From assembly GCA_964601325.1 (NCBI GenBank), contig CAZRNA010000071.1, forward strand, positions 1-8,508: a DNA stretch of 8,508 nucleotides. Reading direction: 5' to 3'. The notes below the pieces were generated by a model. That model had not been told where the DNA came from and ran no database searches. It was given only the letters and a program-made list of their open reading frames with translations. The stretch comes from CAVPLU01 sp964601325. GTDB taxonomy: Archaea > Thermoproteota > Bathyarchaeia > 40CM-2-53-6. Below are positions 5,579 to 8,508 of this stretch, in pieces. The translations under genes were made by a program, and so were the position numbers. Within the stretch, counting starts at the first letter, position 1, and every line of letters begins with the position of its first letter.

Positions 5579-6936
5579 CGCAACCGTTATGGAGTGATAA
5601 AATCTTGGACAAAGCCCAGCTAATCAGGACGGTTGAAAAAGAAGGAATAGAATTCATCAACCTAATGTATGTGGATTTGTTCGGACGAACCCGATCAATG
5701 CTCCTGCGGGGCAGCAAGCTCAGCTCACAGCTCGAGAGCGTTCTCGGAACAGGATTTGACGGTTCTTCAGGTGGACTTGGACTAGTCATAGAGAATAGCG
5801 ATGCGTTCCTGAAAGCCGATACGTCTACCTTCACGTTTCTTCCATGGGAAGGCAGAAAGACTGCCGCGCTAATCTGCGACGTCTATGGACCTAATGGTGC
5901 ACCTCTCCAGAGTTGTCCGAGATCGATTCTTCGAAGATCAATCGATCAAATGAAGGTAGAACTCGGGCAAGATGTCGAAGCTATTCTCGGTCCCGAGATG
6001 GAATGGTACTACCTGAGAATGGTTGACGGGAAGCTCAGCGTCGCGGATGAAGGCGGCTACATGTCACCGCCTTCGTCGGACGGAGCGTACGAGGCTAAGA
6101 AAGACATCGCCGCCGCACTTGAGCAAATCGGGATCATGCCAGAGAAGATACATCACGAGGTTCCCCACTCGAAAGCTGAGATAAACTTCCAACCGGGTGC
6201 GGCGCTGGGTATTGCGGATGCGGTCGTTCTCTACAAGACCGCGGTCAAGTCACTTGCTCGATCGCACGGCTTGATCGTGACATTCATGCCCAAACCATAT
6301 TCGGAGCGAGCAGGAACCGGAATGCACGTACACCTGAGCCTTGCAGACAGCAGATCCGGCACCAATCTCTTCTCAGACGCCAAGTCCGAGCATGGCCTCT
6401 CCAAATGTGCCCTACATTTCATCGGTGGACTGCTGGAGCACGCTAAGGCTTTGGCGGCGATCGTTACGCCGAGCGTGAACTCGTACAAGCGATTGGTCCC
6501 AGTCCCCCGTTTTGAAGCCCCAGTGTATTTGGCATGGGGAGTCTACAATCGATCCGCACTAATTCGAATCCCACCTTCGCCACCAGAGAGCACTAGGATC
6601 GAATACAGGCCAGTAGACGCCTCATGCAACCCGTACCTAGCTTTCGCCTGCATTGTCGCAGCGGGGATGGATGGCGTGAAGAGAAAGGTGACGCCGCCTA
6701 GCCCCGTTCAAGAGAACATCTATCATATGAGTGCTGAAGACAGAAAGAAGAAGAGCATAGACAGACTGCCGTCTTCGCTCGGAGAGGCTCTGGACGAACT
6801 GCAGAAGGACACGTTGATCCGGAAGGTGTTGGGTGATCAAGTCGCTGAGAAATATCTGGCTATGAAGAGAGATGAATGGCTAGACTACTGCACCTTGGTC
6901 ACTGATTGGGAGAAAGAACGATATCTCGACATCTGA
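5575..6936 (+). CDS. Glutamine synthetase-like gamma-glutamyl/carboxylate-amine ligase
   Basis: A GS type I fold of 453 residues. It retains Asp62 in FDGSS (ammonium/amine site), the metal ligands Glu141 and Glu143 (GPEMEW), Glu195 (HHE), Glu202, His251 (GTGMHVH) and Glu343 (STRIEYRP), plus Arg306 (NSYKRLVP), Glu314 (FEAP flap) and Arg345, so it should be an active ATP-dependent ligase. Differences from true GS lie at the glutamate pocket. The NGSGMH loop reads AGTGMH (Asn lost). The GQ before the second HHE-region Glu reads SK. The flap between KRLVP and EAP is two residues longer (VPRF rather than GY). These point to another acid or amine substrate, as in gamma-glutamylamine synthetases. 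No adenylylation-type regulation is evident. The start is GTG at 5575, within the stop of the preceding gene (GTGA); the N-terminus begins as is usual for the family. A housekeeping GS role is less likely. Confidence 0.9.
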   Translation: MTQPLWSDKILDKAQLIRTVEKEGIEFINLMYVDLFGRTRSMLLRGSKLSSQLESVLGTGFDGSSGGLGLVIENSDAFLKADTSTFTFLPWEGRKTAALICDVYGPNGAPLQSCPRSILRRSIDQMKVELGQDVEAILGPEMEWYYLRMVDGKLSVADEGGYMSPPSSDGAYEAKKDIAAALEQIGIMPEKIHHEVPHSKAEINFQPGAALGIADAVVLYKTAVKSLARSHGLIVTFMPKPYSERAGTGMHVHLSLADSRSGTNLFSDAKSEHGLSKCALHFIGGLLEHAKALAAIVTPSVNSYKRLVPVPRFEAPVYLAWGVYNRSALIRIPPSPPESTRIEYRPVDASCNPYLAFACIVAAGMDGVKRKVTPPSPVQENIYHMSAEDRKKKSIDRLPSSLGEALDELQKDTLIRKVLGDQVAEKYLAMKRDEWLDYCTLVTDWEKERYLDI

Positions 6937-7120
6937 AACTAGTCGAAGAATAATCGGTCTCTTGCCCACAGATTCACTGTGACGCGGCGAGCTCAAGCTC
7001 AACTTGTCCATTGGAACAATCCTCGCCCACCACTACCGTTGCCGCAGCTTTGGAAGACATGCGACCAAACGCTTATCTCATTTCCGAGGCCGAGGTAGTT
7101 AGCGATTGTTGGTGAAGTCA
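6937..7120 (+). promoter_or_regulatory. Intergenic region with candidate promoter for the M24 gene
   Basis: No gene is visible in this 184-nt gap. CTTATCTC (7072-7079) is the best archaeal TATA candidate; it would place transcription start near 7101, leaving a leader of about 20 nt. GGTGA (7111-7115) is an SD 5 nt before ATG 7121. The M24 gene may thus be transcribed separately from the GS-like operon, although read-through cannot be excluded because no terminator is seen after 6936. Confidence 0.4.
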
Positions 7121-8317
7121 ATGGGTGCTGACGTTTCACGGGACATCTCCAGCTGGAGAGAAATCGATTGGAAAAGGCTGACAAAGCTCAATGTGAAGAA
7201 GCTCCAAAGACTGATGCGGGACCACCAAGTTGACGCGCTGATCGTTCAGAGCTTGGACAACTTTCAATATATCACAGGCTACCGTGTGCCTGCCAACATC
7301 AACTTGATTCCCTACTTGCACCGGCAGGGAGCGATCCTGCCCGCTGAAGGAGATCAGCCAATAATGCTAGCCGGCGCAGCAGACATCTTCGACGCAAAGC
7401 ATTTTCACTGGATCGAGGATGTGCGATCGATGCCGATTCAAATCGAGCTGTGGCCGAAGATCGTGAAAAGTGCGCTGGATGATCATGGGATAGTTGGGAC
7501 TGTTGCACTCGATTCCCGAATGCAACATGGACTAGCGGAAGGGATCAAGCAAGAACTGGGAGCAACTTACAGGTTCGTCAATGGGTCAGAAATGCTTGAG
7601 ACCGCCAGAGCGGTGAAGAATGACGAGGAGATCAAGGCCTACATCAGAGCCCTCGCCTTGGCTGAAGTTCAGATGAGAACTGCAAGAGATACCGTGAGAG
7701 AAGGAGTTTCAGAATCTCGCGTTGCCGCTGAAGCGGAGTACGCTTTGAGAATGGCGGATCCAGATGCTTTTCCAGCTTGGTCACTGTTTGTCATGTCCGG
7801 CGATAGAGCGGCCTATTTGCAGCGTTCTCCCTCCAGCAAGATAATTCGGAGAGGCGAGATCGTCATGATAGACGGAGGATGCCATTGGAATGGTTACTAC
7901 TCTGAGTTCTCACGTCATGTGATGGTCGGTGAACCAAGCGCCGAACAGAAGAGGATCTATGCAGTAGCCTTCGAGGCCGAACAGAAAGCCGTTGAAGCCA
8001 TCAAACCAGGCGTAAAAGCGTCAACGATCGACAAGATAGCGAGAGGGATCATCAAGAACGCAGGATACGAGAAGTATCAGCATCCTCACATCACCGGACA
8101 CGGACATGGTCTAGAGATTCATGACCCTCCTCTGATTGGTGATCCCGGCCAAGTGAAGGAATGGGTATTCGAGAAGGGGATGATAGTTGCTATCGAACCA
8201 GGAGTCTTCAAGCCCGGCGTCGGTGGTGTCAGAGAAGAGGACGTAGTTCTTGTAACAGAATCCGGCCACGAAGTGCTAACAAGAGCCGAATATGAGAACA
8301 AGCTTCTCTCAAAGTAG
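7121..8317 (+). CDS. M24B metallopeptidase family protein (Xaa-Pro dipeptidase/creatinase-like)
   Basis: About 398 residues, with a creatinase-type N-terminal domain (about 25-160, including DALIV and the NFQYITGYR motif) followed by a pita-bread catalytic domain. Metal-site positions are Asp251 (IDGG), Glu262 (YYSEFSR), His327 (TGHGHGLEIH), Glu359 (IEPGV) and Glu373 (GVREEDVVLVT). Four of the five ligands match prolidases; the second, normally Asp, is Glu. The site probably still binds metal, unlike creatinase, but altered chemistry is possible. The family includes Xaa-Pro peptidases, ectoine hydrolase and DMSP lyase DddP, so peptide hydrolysis is not certain. ATG 7121 is preferred because GGTGA lies 5 nt upstream; TTG 7106, TTG 7109 and GTG 7112 are alternatives adding up to five residues. 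It lies downstream of, and on the same strand as, the GS-like operon. Confidence 0.9.
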   Translation: MGADVSRDISSWREIDWKRLTKLNVKKLQRLMRDHQVDALIVQSLDNFQYITGYRVPANINLIPYLHRQGAILPAEGDQPIMLAGAADIFDAKHFHWIEDVRSMPIQIELWPKIVKSALDDHGIVGTVALDSRMQHGLAEGIKQELGATYRFVNGSEMLETARAVKNDEEIKAYIRALALAEVQMRTARDTVREGVSESRVAAEAEYALRMADPDAFPAWSLFVMSGDRAAYLQRSPSSKIIRRGEIVMIDGGCHWNGYYSEFSRHVMVGEPSAEQKRIYAVAFEAEQKAVEAIKPGVKASTIDKIARGIIKNAGYEKYQHPHITGHGHGLEIHDPPLIGDPGQVKEWVFEKGMIVAIEPGVFKPGVGGVREEDVVLVTESGHEVLTRAEYENKLLSK

Positions 8318-8406
8318 CACTACTGCACCCTCACTCAGTTAGAAATATCCATCGCCGGTCTGTCAAGGATTCGCGGAAATCGGAGCTGCGAACTGTCGAT
8401 TGTCGA

Positions 8407-8508
8407 GTGAAGAGTATTGGCACCTACATTGAAAGGAGCAAGTCGAAAATTGACGCTGTGTTATCACAGGACATCTTGCACATCTCCAAAATAGACTTCG
8501 GCTGGAGT
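8407..8508 (+). CDS. Possible start of a truncated unknown protein
   Basis: A frame beginning at GTG 8407 stays open to the right edge, giving MKSIGTYIERSKSKIDAV and onward to KIDFGWS. A second possible start is GTG 8458. GGAG at 8435-8438 is 19 nt from 8458 and lies inside the longer version, so it does not clearly support either. The frame is open upstream to the stop of the M24 gene as well, so openness alone is weak evidence. The protein is not recognised. The rest of 8318-8406 shows only an AT-rich AAATATCC (8344-8350 area) that might be a promoter. Confidence 0.3.
   Translation, partial: MKSIGTYIERSKSKIDAVLSQDILHISKIDFGWS

Noticed and set aside
6967..6981. CACAG-ATTCA-CTGTG inverted repeat after the GS-like gene
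   Set aside because: Only 5-bp arms with no T-run following; too weak to call a terminator or operator.
1..8508. CRISPR array, insertion sequence or attachment site
   Set aside because: No regularly spaced repeats, transposase, integrase or flanking duplications were seen; the tRNA genes have intact 3' ends with no repeated copy of them nearby.

Overview
The window looks archaeal, most likely from the TACK group (Bathyarchaeia or a deep Nitrososphaeria lineage are plausible; the exact placement is inference). Evidence: two tRNA genes that only fold after removing short introns with bulge-helix-bulge (BHB) junctions, encoded CCA ends, a tetrahydromethanopterin-type C1 enzyme (Ftr family), Shine-Dalgarno sequences mixed with TTG/GTG starts, and tight ATGA/GTGA gene overlaps.

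Layout: (1) positions 1-551, C-terminal part of an ABC-2 type exporter permease (+). (2) positions 552-1124, an RNA section with tRNA-Ala(CGC) on the minus strand and tRNA-Ile(GAT) on the plus strand, transcribed away from each other. Each appears to carry two introns: tRNA-Ala in the D-loop and at 37/38, tRNA-Ile at 37/38 and in the variable loop. (3) positions 1125-3455 (-), urocanate hydratase (hutU) followed 21 nt later by a UPF0173-like metallo-beta-lactamase-fold hydrolase. (4) a 78-nt divergent promoter region with a perfect 10-bp palindrome. (5) positions 3534-6936 (+), three genes overlapping by 4 nt each: a divergent formylmethanofuran:H4MPT formyltransferase (Ftr) homologue, an enolase-superfamily (muconate-lactonizing subgroup) enzyme, and a glutamine-synthetase-like ligase. 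(6) positions 7121-8317 (+), an M24B (Xaa-Pro dipeptidase/creatinase-like) protein with its own likely promoter. (7) a possible truncated reading frame at the right edge.

How the genes may work together: urocanase is the second step of histidine degradation, which ends by passing a formimino/formyl C1 unit to a folate. In an H4MPT-using archaeon the acceptor should be H4MPT. A divergent Ftr homologue sharing a promoter region with hutU is therefore a candidate for the missing C1-transfer step, with the overlapping epimerase/cycloisomerase-like and GS-like genes acting on a related amino-acid or imidazole substrate. Several family-typical substrate-site residues are altered in the Ftr, enolase-superfamily, GS-like and M24 proteins while most or all metal-binding residues remain. 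That fits re-purposed enzymes of one catabolic module. This is a hypothesis: histidine ammonia-lyase and imidazolonepropionase are not in the window.
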